Source: Distichodus sexfasciatus (Eukaryota; Chordata; Actinopteri; Characiformes; Distichodontidae). From it: a stretch of 64,000 nt of DNA. Location: NCBI GenBank assembly GCA_032718565.1, contig JAVGVS010000040.1:1034971-1098970 (forward strand). The letters run 5' to 3'. This document shows, piece by piece, positions 1 through 12,889 of the stretch (the first letter of the stretch is position 1; every line of letters starts with the position of its first letter). The notes under the pieces were generated by a model, which saw only the letters and a program-made list of their open reading frames with translations, searched no databases and was not told where the DNA came from. A program made the position numbers and the translations under genes.

Positions 1-454
1 TCACTTTGTCGCAAAATATATTTTTGCTGACAGATTAATCCAGGACGTTCTGTACTGGATAATCATTTTTAATTTTTCTAAGATCCTGTCACAGCAGGAC
101 CATTTTTAGGGGGACATTTTAAGCGGGCAGGTGCTCATGCCAAAAAAAGGAATATAATTATTAAGGGACGAATTTGTCCGTTTTACATAAACGACATATT
201 GCTTATGTTTGACTGGCTGTATTAACATTTTAATAGTGTTTTAATTTAAACACTGGCACACATAGACAAGGCTTTCAGAACAACCACTATTGTTACCTGG
301 TTGTCAACAAGTAAAGCAGGAGAGACGTGATGCGCTCGATTTGCATACGCTAATAGCTGGAGCTGTGATGACAAGGAAAGTGGCAGGAGAATTATATAAA
401 TGCAATGTTTATAATATAATGGGGTGTAAATCACACGTTTCATCATGATAATAT

Positions 455-1690
455 ATCAATTAAATGTACAACGATTCGATTTCTTCCGATATCACAAAGC
501 TTGTTACGATTTCGATTCGATACGATTCAGGACTCGGCGATCGATATTTCATATCAAATCCCAAAATCTGCTAAAATATTACTTTTATCATATTTAATAA
601 AAAAAAAAAAAGCTGAAAGAACATTACATTGCTATTCGCACATATTTAAACAGGATAGTGCATAACCCTTACTCAAGTTTCAAACTAATTACAGTGATAG
701 TAACCGCGGTAGTAAAGTCTGCTGTATCATAACTACACACTACACCTTTGGATTTTTCTTCCTTAAATTAAAATAAGAAATTCTGGATGATAAAACAAAG
801 CAAACATGAACAAATGGACACATTTTTCTAACGCAGTCACCCTGCCTACACAAGCTAGATTTGCTCAAGTGCTCATGTTGTTTCACATGCGCAGCATTAT
901 GAAAGTGAGTGATTATTTGTCATTGTGAACACAGCACAGCACACAGTGCACCACAAGCAAATGTGACCTCTGCATTTAACCCATCCATGAAGCAGCAGTG
1001 GGCAGCTAACAGGTACCCGGGGGGCAGTGCTTGGGGACGGTACCGTGTTCACCTCAGTGGTAACTTCACCGGCTCTGGATTCAAACCTGTGACCTTCTGA
1101 TTACGGGGCGAACACCCTACCGTTACTGCACTAAGACTCATCACAGTTTCCTTTTCTTTTTTTGTAACTTGTCTGTTGAGCTGCTTTTCTCCAAAACTTC
1201 TAAAGGTTTCCAGACTGCAGATTTATTGCCCAGAGGAGACACAATCTCTTCACTAACTTTTTGTTTGGGGGTTTGAACGCGCCTCTCACATTTCGTTTGG
1301 AGGTGTGTGTGTGCTCAAGCGGGGGGGAAAAAAAGTAGCGAGTAATTTCAAAATAAAAGTTCGTCTTACAAATGATGCACATTATGGTAGCGTTGGGTTA
1401 GTGAAGCAGCGCTATTCAGACTCTTAAGTTGACGTACTGCTGTTTCGGGGATAATGAACGCGTTAGTTGAGGCGTAGTGAAGCGTGACGTCATGTCAGCT
1501 AGCTGTAATTGGCCCGGAGCCGGTATGGAGGCGGGCTTTAGGATCTCCATAGAAAAGTGGCGCTAACTTCGCGACGGACGTTCCGATATGTCCAAAAAAG
1601 TCTATTCGATGTTTTCATTTTGATCGATGCTATGGGATCATTAATGAAAGAATCGATGTATCGATATAATTGTCTGGCGCTACATGCTTT
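455..1690. mobile_element. possible degraded DNA transposon with GATTCGAT-rich ends
   Basis: The two ends of this stretch share sequence of the type CGATTCGAT / ATCGATGTATCGAT in opposite orientation (about 470-560 and 1590-1675). This layout is typical of non-autonomous DNA elements in fish genomes. A tRNA-derived SINE (901-1136) sits inside it. I could not define clean terminal repeats or a target-site duplication, and no transposase reading frame is present. The segment around 1430-1560 is GC-richer than its surroundings. The call is inference and the limits are approximate. Confidence 0.3.
901..1136 (-). mobile_element. tRNA-derived SINE, family A, copy 1
   Basis: Read on the minus strand this begins with a tRNA-like head (promoter-like A box near 1125, B box of the form GGTTTGAATCC near 1080-1090) and runs through a body shared with four other places in the window (3076, 31655, 36925, 61606). 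Shared body landmarks are the CCCCAAGCACTG block, a stretch on a small test of crowded TGCTGCTTCATGG bases, and the tail motif GTTCACAATGACAAATAATCAC. There is no coding capacity. The short reading frame here is a by-product of the SINE. Confidence 0.8.
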
Positions 1691-3075
1691 AAATATATAC
1701 CAAATATTTAAATATTTTAAATATTTAATAAATACAACTGACTAGATTTAAAATAAAATACAAGGGAACCAAAAAAGTACTTGCAGTTTTTTATTTAATT
1801 TTTTTTTTACTATTTTCATTACAAAGGGACAGATCTCCTGACCTGAACTTCTGGAATGCCTGGCGGTGCATTCATTGACTGAATTATCTCCAAAGTCTTG
1901 ACAACTTTGGTGACTTGATTCAGCTGCGGACAGGCTCACCTTAAAGTCATAAAGCAGGCAACCCCAAACGAACTGCTTTGACGCCTCCATTTCTCTTCAC
2001 CTACTCTATAACTGCAGCTATAACTGCACAAAATGCTTGCGGGGTCGACCGCTTTTCTGGGACGTTATGCCCTCATTTCCATCTCAGTGATGACATCTTT
2101 CAACACGAGGTCAAAAACAGCAAGGATTTTTTTCAAAAAGGATTTTTTTTTACCCGAAAAGAGCACTGATTAAATCAAAGGCCAAAAGTGCTGGAGCTCG
2201 AGCACCACCTGGGGTAAATCTGTCCCCACTGACCACCTTTTTTCAGTCTAAGAAAGCAGGCCCTAGTTCTTCCTTTTGTGCCGCTCGGCTGTCACCCCGG
2301 CCTGCTCATCCCGGCTGTAGATGACCCTGACTTCTTTTGGCTGTATAAAAGGTCAGTGTATGAAACAGCCCTGTGAGAAGCTACTGAAAAATGCCAGACC
2401 AGGCTGATGTGGTGGTCCTTGCTTACACACTCACTGTTAGAATTCCACTCCCGTCCTGTCCTTGCGACTGCCGGTGTCACCTCGGCACGGCACGGGTGGG
2501 CGGACGTTCCTTCAGCCAAGCGCTTCCACGACACACGAGGTAGAGCAGCGAGACTTGCAAACCCTCTTAAAATGTCATCTATATTTAGTATTGACAAGCC
2601 CAGAAAGCAGAAGCCGATCTGAGGCTGGAACGAGAAATAAGACGCAGAACTTCCCTTTTCACATTCCCCAGCCAGTTTAATATGAGCAGTCAGGAATGCG
2701 TATGCATGAGCAGCTGGTTTATTAAAGGTGAAAGTCTGGACACAGAAGTCGGGGAGCTTTGATTTTGGACAAGCACAAAATCCTTTTCTTTTACATTATT
2801 CTCCTGTTTGAAGGAGTGCCCTGCTGTAAGTCATTTGAGAATGAAGATGTAGAGTATGTAAATAGTTTGATCTAAGCAGCTCAAATGCCTGGATTTAATC
2901 CAACAATTCATCACAATCCAACATCATATCCATTCAACAGATAATGACTCAATGTTTGCTGATATCACAAAGTCTAATATAATACAATTTTGGTGCAATT
3001 AGTTTCAGTAGCCAGCGATTGATATGAGACAATTTCATATTCCGATTTAACACCAGCACTTCCATATTTATTTAA
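1691..3075. other. intergenic, no gene seen
   Basis: AT-rich intergenic DNA. Several reading frames of 60-100 codons around 2290-2680 overlap on both strands, lack splice or start context and resemble no protein I recognise. I treat them as chance frames in a locally GC-rich patch. Confidence 0.5.
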
Positions 3076-3306
3076 GTTGGTAGCATAACGGTTAAGGCTT
3101 TCACCCGGTGATCGGAAGGTCACAGGTTCAAATGCCAGACTGTTAACGGTACTGCTAAGATACTCAGGAACAAGGTACTGTCCCCAAGCACTGCTCGCTG
3201 GGCACTGATAGAGCTTCCCACTGCTTCTTCACGTAGGGGTCAAATGCAGAGGTCACATTTTTGCTGTGTTAGACTGTGTGCTGTGCTGTGTTCACTCAAC
3301 AGACAT
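3076..3306 (+). mobile_element. tRNA-derived SINE, family A, copy 2
   Basis: The head GTTGGTAGCATAACGGTTAA supplies a tRNA-like A box, and GGTTCAAATGCC near 3124 matches a B box. The body repeats the CCCCAAGCACTG, CACTGCT and GTCAAATGCAGAGGTCACAT blocks found in the other copies. It ends in an A/T-rich tail near 3306. The forward copy is about 230 bp. Confidence 0.8.
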
Positions 3307-4681
3307 TTAAATAAAAAATAATTTTGTCTTCTAAGAAAGAATGTCTGATTGATATGTTCACTTTGAGTCAACGCTGTAGGCTTGTTGATTACTGAATTGA
3401 GGGATTGATGTAGATCGATGTATTCCTACACCCATACTTGACACTAACAACTTCTTTCTGTGTGGAAAGGAAGCGTCGACAGAAGGGAGTCTGGATATAA
3501 TACTGTAAGTTTGATAAAAATGATCAATTGTGTTAGTATTCATTTACGAATGTCAGAAATCATGTGCTTAAACGAGCCGTGTAGATTTCCCCTACTTCTA
3601 TGTCACAGTAGGGGACATTTGAATAACTCCACCCTCGTATCTGAGAAGCTCTGCCCACCAGGTAGAACTGCTAGTGCTTCCTGATCCACCATGTTTTCTT
3701 GCAAGCGCTAGTGTAGGAATCACAATGAAGAAGTCTAGCAGCGGAATGTTGTGTTGAACATGTGCGGCAGCATGGATGGTCTCTTAGCAGCAGCCATGTG
3801 GATTATTTTCACGTGAGGTAAACTCTCACCGTGCTGTCTAGTGGGGTGGGTGTGGGCAGCAGTGGAGATTATCACTAAACTTCAACCTGTTTTATCTGCT
3901 CAAACATCCTCAAATTCTAAACCCACACAAAAAAGTCCATATTTGCCTTTCTAAACGCTGGCTTGCCCACTTTTTTCGACGTGTGGCCTTGGGCTGCAGG
4001 ACCCAGATGACTAATTACTCACTGCAAAGGCAGCATAGCTTAACATGGGACTGAGAGAATTAAAAATCCCCCATGAATATTCATCTTCATATTTCGTTCT
4101 CACCTCTGCCGTGTGGGGATTTTTTTTTTTTTGCCTCAATAGACGACGCGCTGCCTGACACGCGGCCTGCTCAGAGCTGTCTAATTTCCCTCAACAAAAG
4201 GACAACCTTGTTATAGGCCCTCGTGACCCCTTGATGTCCTCTTTTATTAAAAAGGAGATGAGTCGCCTGTTAAGATTCTGCTGTCTCTCCCTCTGCAGAA
4301 TGGCTGAAGGGCTTGAAGAGGAAAACGAATCATTTTAATCCACTTGAACACCAAAAAAGATACGCGCTGGCGGGACTTTGCGCTTTGTTAATTGAATCAG
4401 GACCAACGTTGGATCCCCCACCCACTCGTGCACACACACACACACACATTCACTCACTTCGCACCGCAGGGACTTTTTGAGCACTCGTTAATGAATGTTG
4501 ACACGTTCCCCAAGACAATCACCATTCTTTCTTCCCTGCCGACTGTTTCCTTGAGTGTTCTGGTTTTCATTTATTATAGTCTCGCTAATGAAAAATGCTA
4601 ATGAACATCCTCTCCTCATACAGCAAGCAGCTTTTCATGAAAGTTTCTAGTTTGCACAAGTTTACAATCAGTTTTGAAGTA
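3307..4681. other. intergenic with a CA microsatellite
   Basis: No supported gene. A perfect (CA)9 run lies at 4431-4448 and a T-run near 4120-4132. The rest is unremarkable AT-rich sequence. Confidence 0.5.
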
Positions 4682-4830
4682 CATTCATTCATTCATTCAT
4701 TCATTCATTCATTATCCGAACCGCTTAATCCCAACCAGAGTCACAGGGAAAACCGGACCCTATTCTGGGAATTTACAGGCACAAGGTGGGGAACAACCCC
4801 AGGAAGGAGCCAACACAACACAGACTTTGA
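4682..4830 (-). mobile_element. 3' part of composite SINE with ATTC tail (family C)
   Basis: An (ATTC)8 run at 4682-4713 is followed by TATCCGAACCGCTTAATCCC and a body containing CAGAGTCACAGG and a GGAGCCAACACAACACAG block. The same junction, reversed, occurs at 28920-29022, where a full-length copy ends in GTTCGGATAATGAATGAATG. This copy is therefore the minus-strand 3' portion, truncated before its tRNA-like head. The short reading frames here simply translate the tetranucleotide repeat. Confidence 0.7.
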
Positions 4831-7800
4831 AGTACATTTTCTCAGAATACCTAAATGTTCCATAGTTAATAGTTCTGAACTTTGTCATTAGTAAGGAATC
4901 CTCATTTGCCTCTGTAACGAGAAAGAATCCTGGGATGATTTAAGTTGAACTGAAGTGGAATCTCATCGGCAAATGCCCACGACGGCATGCTGCTGTAGTA
5001 CTAAAACCTGTAAATATTAATAGTTGAATCCTACTGAATATCTAGGGTCACTGGCTGCGTTGTAAATTCAGAGTTAATATTTAAAGGCTTGTTGAAATAT
5101 TCTTTTTGATTCACGACAGTAGTATGGACTCTATAAATAAATGATATTTTATAGGTATCTAGGAGAGGAATAACCAGCACCAATGAAGGATCGCGTTTCA
5201 CAGCAACAGCAGATATCTGTGATATGGAGAAAAAAAATCATGGCAACTCGGATCCGTCTGCCCACACTGAGAGATCAGTCTGATCCGAGTGGTATTCTGT
5301 TATTGAATTAAACCCAGGGCCTTAGGCTGCGATGAATCCAGCAGATGTCGGCAGTGCTAATGCTTTCATTTCACTGGGAAGATGTTTGGAGGAGTGGGAG
5401 TTTTCTGATATCCTGTGCAAACTTTGGGGCTTTTTTGATACTTTAAGCTCGTGTCGTCGAGATGCATCCGTCTGCCTTGTCCATCCTCCTGGAAGTGCAT
5501 TAGTGACGCCCGCCATATCCACACGGCATCGATCTCAAGAAAGAAAGAGAGGTTGTTGTGAACCTCTGCCCACGTCACCGACCTGTACCCACTCCCGCAA
5601 AAGCGATTTTGTGGCACTGCCCTTGAACGTCCTGCTCGGGGCGTCGAGAAGCAGGCAGCTGGCATTTCCCATCTTCAGGAAATGACCCAGACTTCCGTGG
5701 GCAGATGTGGCTGCACTGTCCATCCCCAACCCAGCCTGTGCCACCCCCCCCGCCAGGACGACACATCCCAGCTGAGCCACTGAGGTTAATACCACAACAA
5801 CAACCAGGCATCTTAAGCTCCAGTAAGTGTCTCTTAACTTGAGGCAGAATGGTGATGGTGGCAGAGACTTTGCTTTGTCAACACTGCAGGAGACCTGTGT
5901 TTTGCAGGAATGGCAGTGTCAGAAGATGGCAACGGTATGTGTGGTGGGGTCAGAACTGCTAGTGCCACGTCGTCATTTCAATACTCTGAAGGCCTGTCAG
6001 GAGGAATAACATCAATGAGCCGGGCGTTCTTCCTGACAGACGTTCTCTCATGCAGGCCAGTCTTTGGGGGGGGGCTGATAATTCAGAAGTCTGTTTTCAT
6101 TTGACCAGTGTTGCGTTGGTTATTGTGCATTCAGTAAAAGTGAAGATTTGCAAATTTATCGAAAATAAAATTTTACCACTTTATTAGGAACACTCTACCA
6201 TGCTGATGTCCAGCTAGAAATTACAGCTCATCCGTTAACATGTCCAGTTTCAGTGGGTTTTCTACTGAACTCTCATTGATGATCAGTTTTTAACTACAGA
6301 TCATTAACTACTAGACATTTACAGGCTTGAGAGCATCTCAACATATGAGCAATGTCTTTAAATTTCATCCTAGTCCTCTTAGACAAAAATGCTTATTCGT
6401 TTGTCATTTCTATCCTTCAGTTTTAGTCAAAACTAGGCTAAAACTGTATTTAGAAGCTTATTTAATTAGGCTATTGAATTTGAAGTTAGCCAACTTACCT
6501 TTGCATAAACAGCAACTCTTGTGATTGCTCGGATTCTTCCCAATTAATTTGAAGCCACAGGGCGTCTCTCCATCTTCCATTTATAAACGGCATTTTGCGT
6601 TCCCGTTCAGACGAATAATGAATGAACTGTGTCCACAAATCTGTTTTTTTTTCCCCAAGCGATCCTGTTTGTACTGGAGCCATGTTGCTGTGCACTATTT
6701 ATATTTTATCACACGGTTGTCACTTTAGAAACACCTTGTGGGCATGCGGTCACATTTTTCCCTCCCTGGTCCCTTTAGGGGCTCCATAGTTTAGCATCAG
6801 TGTCTGTTTGCGTGTTTGGATTTCATCTGAACACGTCCCTCAACCAGTCCAACCGATGACAGTGCAGCATTATTTAAATATTTTGTCAGACAAAGTGGAT
6901 GCATTTTTATGGAAGCGTAATGCTTTTGCTTATGAAAAAAAGTCTGTTTTTCTGAATTAATTAGTTTTTTATGAGCAAAATCCTCTTTGTTTTGTGAATT
7001 AACAAGATGTTTTCATTAGGGAAATCAGAAACTCTGCAACAGCCAGCAGATTAGAATAAGCTTGCCATCTGGACAACCGCAAAGTCCTGAGGTGTCTGTG
7101 CAAAGTTACAAGTGTATTTAAGTATATATTTTTCCCACTGTACTGTTAGTGGCCAGTTGGAGTAGCTTATTGTTTCTGACAAAGTGGCTGGTGAGTGTAT
7201 GTGAGTTACTGGGAATTTAGCAATTTGTTAGTAGGACTTACTGAGTCATATTAAAATGAATTTATCCACTTCCAATAATCCTCGCTCGTCTTGCTATATG
7301 ACACTGGGGTTTCCTCTTGATACTGGTGCTTCCATTTGGAGATAATTTATTAGATTGAACTGATGCGATGAGGAGCAGTTAATCAAGCTGGAGAGTCAAT
7401 ATGAAGCATCTCTAAGCACTTTTATCTCATCTGCTTCCCCTGAAGTCATGTCATATGATGCATCACCTAAATCCAATCATCTGCACTAGACATAGTCTTC
7501 AAGATGCTGATCCAGAGGTCACTGCGCACATAGTGTTTGTGATGTATAATGCGAATTCCTCACGAAAGTTCCATATGCATCTGTATTTAAAAATCAGCAT
7601 CCTGTCCTTTGAAGTTTAATTCCTATCAAGAGCTCCTATTACGTGGTAAAGGTTTTGCAAATGTGTTCATCCTCCTGTCATGCTGTGTATAAGGTCAGAG
7701 AACGTCACCTTCATGCTTTCATGTCGGGGTTCCATGGACAGGCTTTACATCCTAGACACAGATAACGTATTACCTCCTTCTGTGGTGGAAAATCGTATAT

Positions 7801-8330
7801 AACATTTTGTCTTCCCACAGCTGAGGTTAATGGAAATGGAGTCGAGGTTAAAAGTGGTTCACAGAACATCATCTCTAAGTGCCTCAAAAGAAGCTGACAT
7901 TTCTCTCATGCTGAGGGTGAGTGCTACTGACACGGTTCTCATGGTAAACCTGTGGACGTCCACTGGGGAGTCTGTGCTGTGAAGAAACAGGGGAGAACCT
8001 GTGACGTCTTGACTCACATTACAGAATGCAAAATTATCATTTGTATCGTCGAACTGGCTAATCTGCCCAGGTGAATGTACATGTGTATCACATCTGTATT
8101 GAATGTTGCAAGAAAAACAAACAGAGCAGATATAGTTTTCTGGCCTTAATTTTTTTAAGCAGTTAGTTTATTCCAAAAGGCTGTTTTGCCAACTTTCTTC
8201 TCAATGCTTACTTGACATTTTGTGTCCATAGCTGCAGACTCACCTACTGTACTGTATATGCAGTACAATGGGAACCACTGACAGCGGTCAAAACCTCAAT
8301 TCCAGAGCACTTTCTCTGCACTTGTTGTTG
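4831..8330. other. intergenic, no gene seen
   Basis: About 3.5 kb of mostly AT-rich sequence. Reading frames at 5320-5810 overlap on four frames and contain no recognisable domain. A TGCACCCCCC-type homopolymer and scattered E-box-like sites are the only features. I see no exon, RNA gene or clear repeat. Confidence 0.45.
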
Positions 8331-8770
8331 CCAAGTTACGAAAAACATCATCAGGCACTTGCGCGTTCGTTCCTATTTCAACGTGTTTCTTTGATATCGC
8401 TAGTTTAGCCGACAAGATGCAGAGAAATCGCATCTTTGCATTAGTGACAGCATTTGAAATAGATTCTCACACGTCTTCGAGACGAGATTATATGCATGGA
8501 ATAAACCGTGCAAGTAGTGTAGCTGGGAGTGTACCACCGATTTATATGTCCCACCGTTTCTTCAATTTTGATTGGCTAGTACATGTCCCACCGTTTCTTC
8601 AATTTTGATTGGCTAGTACAAGTCAAGTGACATTGCCGATTGCAGGGCTGTTCTAAAAGTTGAACGGATTTCAACTTGAAGCGCTCTATGTGCTGTGGCA
8701 AAAACCATGTCCACTGGGGTGTTTTTCTGCTGCAGGAGCTCAGAACGTTGAAGCTTATAGGATTTGGATT
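8330..8770 (-). mobile_element. fragment of a non-autonomous DNA element
   Basis: Read in reverse, this block shares landmarks with 37319-37615: a CAGCAC/GCGCT stretch around TTCAACTTGAAGCG, a GCCAATCAAAATTGA block, and GCACGGTTTATTC followed by CATGCA. The outer terminal repeats seen at 37319 and 37615 are not recognisable here, so this is a diverged or truncated relative. It contains its own tandem duplication (8546-8619). Confidence 0.5.
8546..8619 (+). repeat. 37-bp perfect tandem duplication
   Basis: The unit starting ATGTCCCACCGTTTCTTCAA and ending GGCTAGTAC is present twice back to back (8546-8582 and 8583-8619) with no differences that I can see. Each copy holds one ATTGG (reverse CCAAT) box. 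Perfect identity points to a recent duplication inside an older repeat. Confidence 0.9.
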
Positions 8771-11700
8771 AAAAATAGGCCCTGCTAGCGCAAAAAATGC
8801 ATTTGGCAGACACCCGTATCCTGCATCATTTATTTTTTAAAAAGCCACTTAATTGTAATATCTGTTTGTGTAATTACAAGGTAAAAGTCATTAAATGCTC
8901 CTATATTTTGTAGGTGGCTATAATGGCATTTTAGTGGTTTGTTGCATTAATTTGGTTCTATTTTTCTATGACCCTGTATAAAGATTTTTATTAATCACAG
9001 CTGTCCTGAACCATTCATCATAATCTGTACTTCGGCTACTATCATCAGTATTTTATTTAAACTTATTTTAAGACTTAGTGGGCACATGAAACAAACATTT
9101 TGTGTTCGACAATATCTACCTTCCCCAGAGCAGGCAAAACAGGCATGACTCATGACTAATGACTATTTTACCTCTCAAAATGGTTAATATTGTCCACATT
9201 GTCAATCTCATCAGTATTCCATCAGTAATATATTTTCTCACATTATTCATTCCTAAGCGCTTTTCAGAGCTTGGGTTTGGACCTACTACATTATAATTCC
9301 TCCAGTTTGATTTGGCAGTAGAAGTGGATGGTGCACATTCTGATTGACGGCCGCAGTCATGCCACAATTAATTAAGGCTGGAATGGACCATAGAGGCAGG
9401 CGAATGCTACTGTCTGCATTATGTTATCATAACTGAGTCTTTATAGAGGACTGTCTGTCCTCTGCTCATCACATCTTAACATCTTCTGTCCACAGGTGAG
9501 CGTTGTGTGATTGCACTGCCCCGTGTGCTTCTGAAAGCTCCCGACAGTGAGAATGCTGAAGAGTGGGTGGTAATACGCGGCCGGCGCTCTGCATCAGTCT
9601 GGCTTCTCTCCAGGTCTGCCCCTTTTTCTCCCCGTCTCCCCCAGTGCTACAAATGTGTTCATGTTTTTTCTCTGATCTGCAAAATCACAGCCGATCTGCA
9701 GCTGATTTTCCCTTCTGCTCGTAACAAAAATCCTCAGCGTCTGTTTCCACAGTAGTGACTCACCAAACGTGAGATTTTTCCCCGAAAGCAAACAGAAGGT
9801 CTAAGGACTGTGAAATGTGTTGTGTGAGATGAGCCATGCCTACTCTCAAAATATTAGTAATAGAGCAGTCCGGTGTTATAAACATGTAAGGTATAGTCTG
9901 ACATCACTTCATGCTAAAATCTATCCAACCCATATCTGAAATGTTTCCGTAAAATATCAAAGTTGGAATTCTGTACATTAAAATAGTAAATCTGACATAA
10001 TTTCCACCAAAAACTTAACAGTATTTGATATAACCTTAAATGATACTGTGCAAAAATCTTGAGCCTCCCAATTTCTTTATATTTTACTTTCAGAAAGTCA
10101 CACTTTCTTGTATTTTCTAATGAGGTCTTGGGAAACAGTATTTACATGTACGTTTGGACATATTGCAATCAATCACTGTACCGGTCATCTAGTTCCAAAA
10201 TATAAAGCAAAATGTAAAGAAATTAGAGGTGTAACACAAAGGCAGGACTGCACACATTTGTTCTGAACGTTTCAATTATAATGACAATTTTATATTTATA
10301 TTGCAATTATATTGCACTTTTAAATATGGTTAAGGATGTATAACTTACAGCTGTGTATATAAAGAAAATGTGAAGCAGTCCCAAATGACAAATATTAAGG
10401 TCATTAATGTTAAATATCAATTATACTAACAATATGTACCTGAAAGTGGGTGTAACTGTTAGAATGCTGCGTCTCAAAATGAAGTAGATTTTAGACATGG
10501 TCCTTTACAGAGCTTTCTGATGGATCGAAGGCACAATGGCCTTTTAGCTGTAACCTTACGGAGTCCTTTGGGACAGAACAGTGATAAGCAATTAGTTCAT
10601 AATGAGATGAGTCAGGATAATGAACACCCTGGGGTTTTTAATCAAAGCAGAGATGTTTCTGACATTAACACATTAAGGAAGACTAAAATAGGTTATTCTT
10701 CAGAGATATTCCAAATCCTTATTTGTTGTCTTGCTCTAACAAGCATAAAAACAAACCCTCATGTGTACAGTCTTCTGAGACAAAGCTCCTAGGCTCAGTG
10801 AAATTGCTTACCTGAGAGTTTGCAAATTATCCTTGAGACCTTAACAATCCCCATTTCTGTTCTGTTTCTCACATTTATCCAAACAGTTTTCCTTTTCCTT
10901 TCTCACACTAATCCAAGAGTGATTTACCATGTAAAACTAACAGGCTGTGACAAAAAAGTACTTAAACTGTAACTGATCCGGCATTATAATTTGTAGTAAA
11001 TCCCTCCTGAAAATCAAATGATCTTTGGGATTTTTGCCAGTGAAAGTTTTGATGAATAAAACGCTTGGCTACGTCTCTCATTTAAGCCGAGAAACTGGGT
11101 ACATGGGATCAGTTAACTGGGTAATTAAAATGAGGAAAGCACATTTCTTCTAACTTTTGAATACACAAGTGCTGAATATTGAAAGGGTTGCTGAAGGCTT
11201 TTTTCCCCTCTGCATTCAGTGTGAGAAGATCTCCGTGTTCCTGTGAAAGATTCAATCCCAAGCTCATTGTGTATCCAGTATATTAAACCACATCTAAGCT
11301 TAAAATGTCCCCGAAATGTACCAAACTCTACCTTCAGTTTATAGAGGGTTTCAGCCAAAATGCTAAAGAGGCTCAACTCTCTCCCTGAACTCGGCAAGAT
11401 AAATGCCATTAGCAGTGATTATAATCCAATCAAATCCTATTCTCCAGAGTCACTGAGGTGGTAAATTTTCTAATCTGAAATTATTAGCATGAATACGAAA
11501 TATAATTGCAGCATAAGGACGGGAGAGAGAAGTTCCTGAGTGAGAGAGAAATCATTTCCTGTTCTATTTTTCTACCCGAGTTCAAAATCCTACTGTATTG
11601 AGGCGTATGAGTAAATAATTACAGCCTTCACAGAAATACATTATGTAAGCGTTATACAGTCATATTGGAGCAGAAAGTGTTTCCCATTACTCCCATCTTC

Positions 11701-12484
11701 ATAAAGTCTTCTTGCTCTACAACAATTTTCCACTTCACATCCATATGAGGTTTGGCAGCATCGTAGCATCATTCTATCTTCCCCAAAGTCTCTTTTACAG
11801 TTTGGCATTTGGCATTGGAAAGACTGTGGTAATCGGAATGTACAATTTTTTGAACTTCTCAATCTTCACATATGAACATATGTTTAACGTCGTACAACTT
11901 GATGTGGATTTGGATTCTGAAATCTGTTTTGCTGTTGATATGATATTAAATCAGAAATGATGTAAAGTGCAATAATCACCATCATTTAATTCAACGAAGG
12001 TAAACAGACTAAGTACAGATTAATCACTTCAGCTTCAAATACACATCATTCTGATAAGCCATGTTGTTTTTATATATGTAGCCAGTTTATCAAATATAAA
12101 CATTTTGCTAATTATATGTAAATATAATTCAGTGGTCTAAAAGAATTCCAAAACTTGGATTTTTCTTTCACAATCATTTCATAAGTGCATCACCGTTAAC
12201 CCAACCCCTAAAATAACACTGACCAAACAAATCTATATAACATATGAGCTGCAACAGTACAGAGTTTATCTATTAGACAACAGATAATAGAAGAGTTGAG
12301 AATTATGAGATTACATTTCTGTACATATCTCCCTTACTGGTCATGTCACTGGGCTAATCAAAATAATGTGAGATCAACAGGTATACATTCTCATCTGGCT
12401 GCTCGTATGTCTACGCTTTATAAAAACCCAAATACAGATAAACCAACACTGAATTGCACAAATACATTATTTTATGTACACTTC

Positions 12485-12486
<2 letters not shown>
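8771..12486. other. intergenic, downstream of the GPCR gene
   Basis: No supported gene. A short remnant near 8795-8832 (GCATTTGGCAGACACCC) matches the tail of SINE family B seen at 41478. The rest is AT-rich single-copy-looking DNA. Reading frames at 11125-11960 are unsupported, have no domain and overlap on opposite strands. Confidence 0.45.

Positions 12487-12515
<29 letters not shown>
12487..12515 (+). repeat. (AG)14 microsatellite
   Basis: An uninterrupted AG dinucleotide run, located about 375 bp downstream of the GPCR stop codon. Confidence 0.95.
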
Positions 12516-12518
<3 letters not shown>

Positions 12519-12592
12519 GACTCTATAGTGTAACCTTGTGGTAATGTCGTGTCACTTTGAGGGGCTCCACACTTCACTGAAAAGACGCCCTG

Positions 12593-12598
12593 TTTATT
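12593..12598 (-). terminator. candidate poly(A) signal for the GPCR gene
   Basis: TTTATT on the plus strand is AATAAA on the coding strand, about 290 nt past the receptor stop codon. It is the nearest clear canonical hexamer that I see. The assignment is by position only. Confidence 0.4.
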
Positions 12599-12889
12599 TG
12601 CCTGTTTCAATCATAAATGAATTCTTCTTCATGCACAGACAAGTGATGAGCTTAATTTACAGGCCACAATATCACATATCATGTCTAATGCAGACTGATG
12701 CGTTCAACATTTGAGCATATAAAGCATGTGAGCAAACTAATTACACAGCCATGCTTACATTAAAGCCTAAGCCTGCTGCATCAGAATTTCATGACTTGTT
12801 CAAACACGAAAAGGTGGGCGAGCGACACTCAGACATACATCACAAAACCCTGGGATTTCATGGTTGATGAGTTCATTTCATATATTGAA

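Noticed and set aside
3076..3140. True tRNA gene
   Set aside because: A and B box-like motifs occur but the cloverleaf is not kept, and the sequence continues into a SINE body repeated elsewhere.
5322..5811. Cluster of 66- to 117-codon frames
   Set aside because: Five frames overlap on both strands, none has a domain, and the region is simply low in stop codons.
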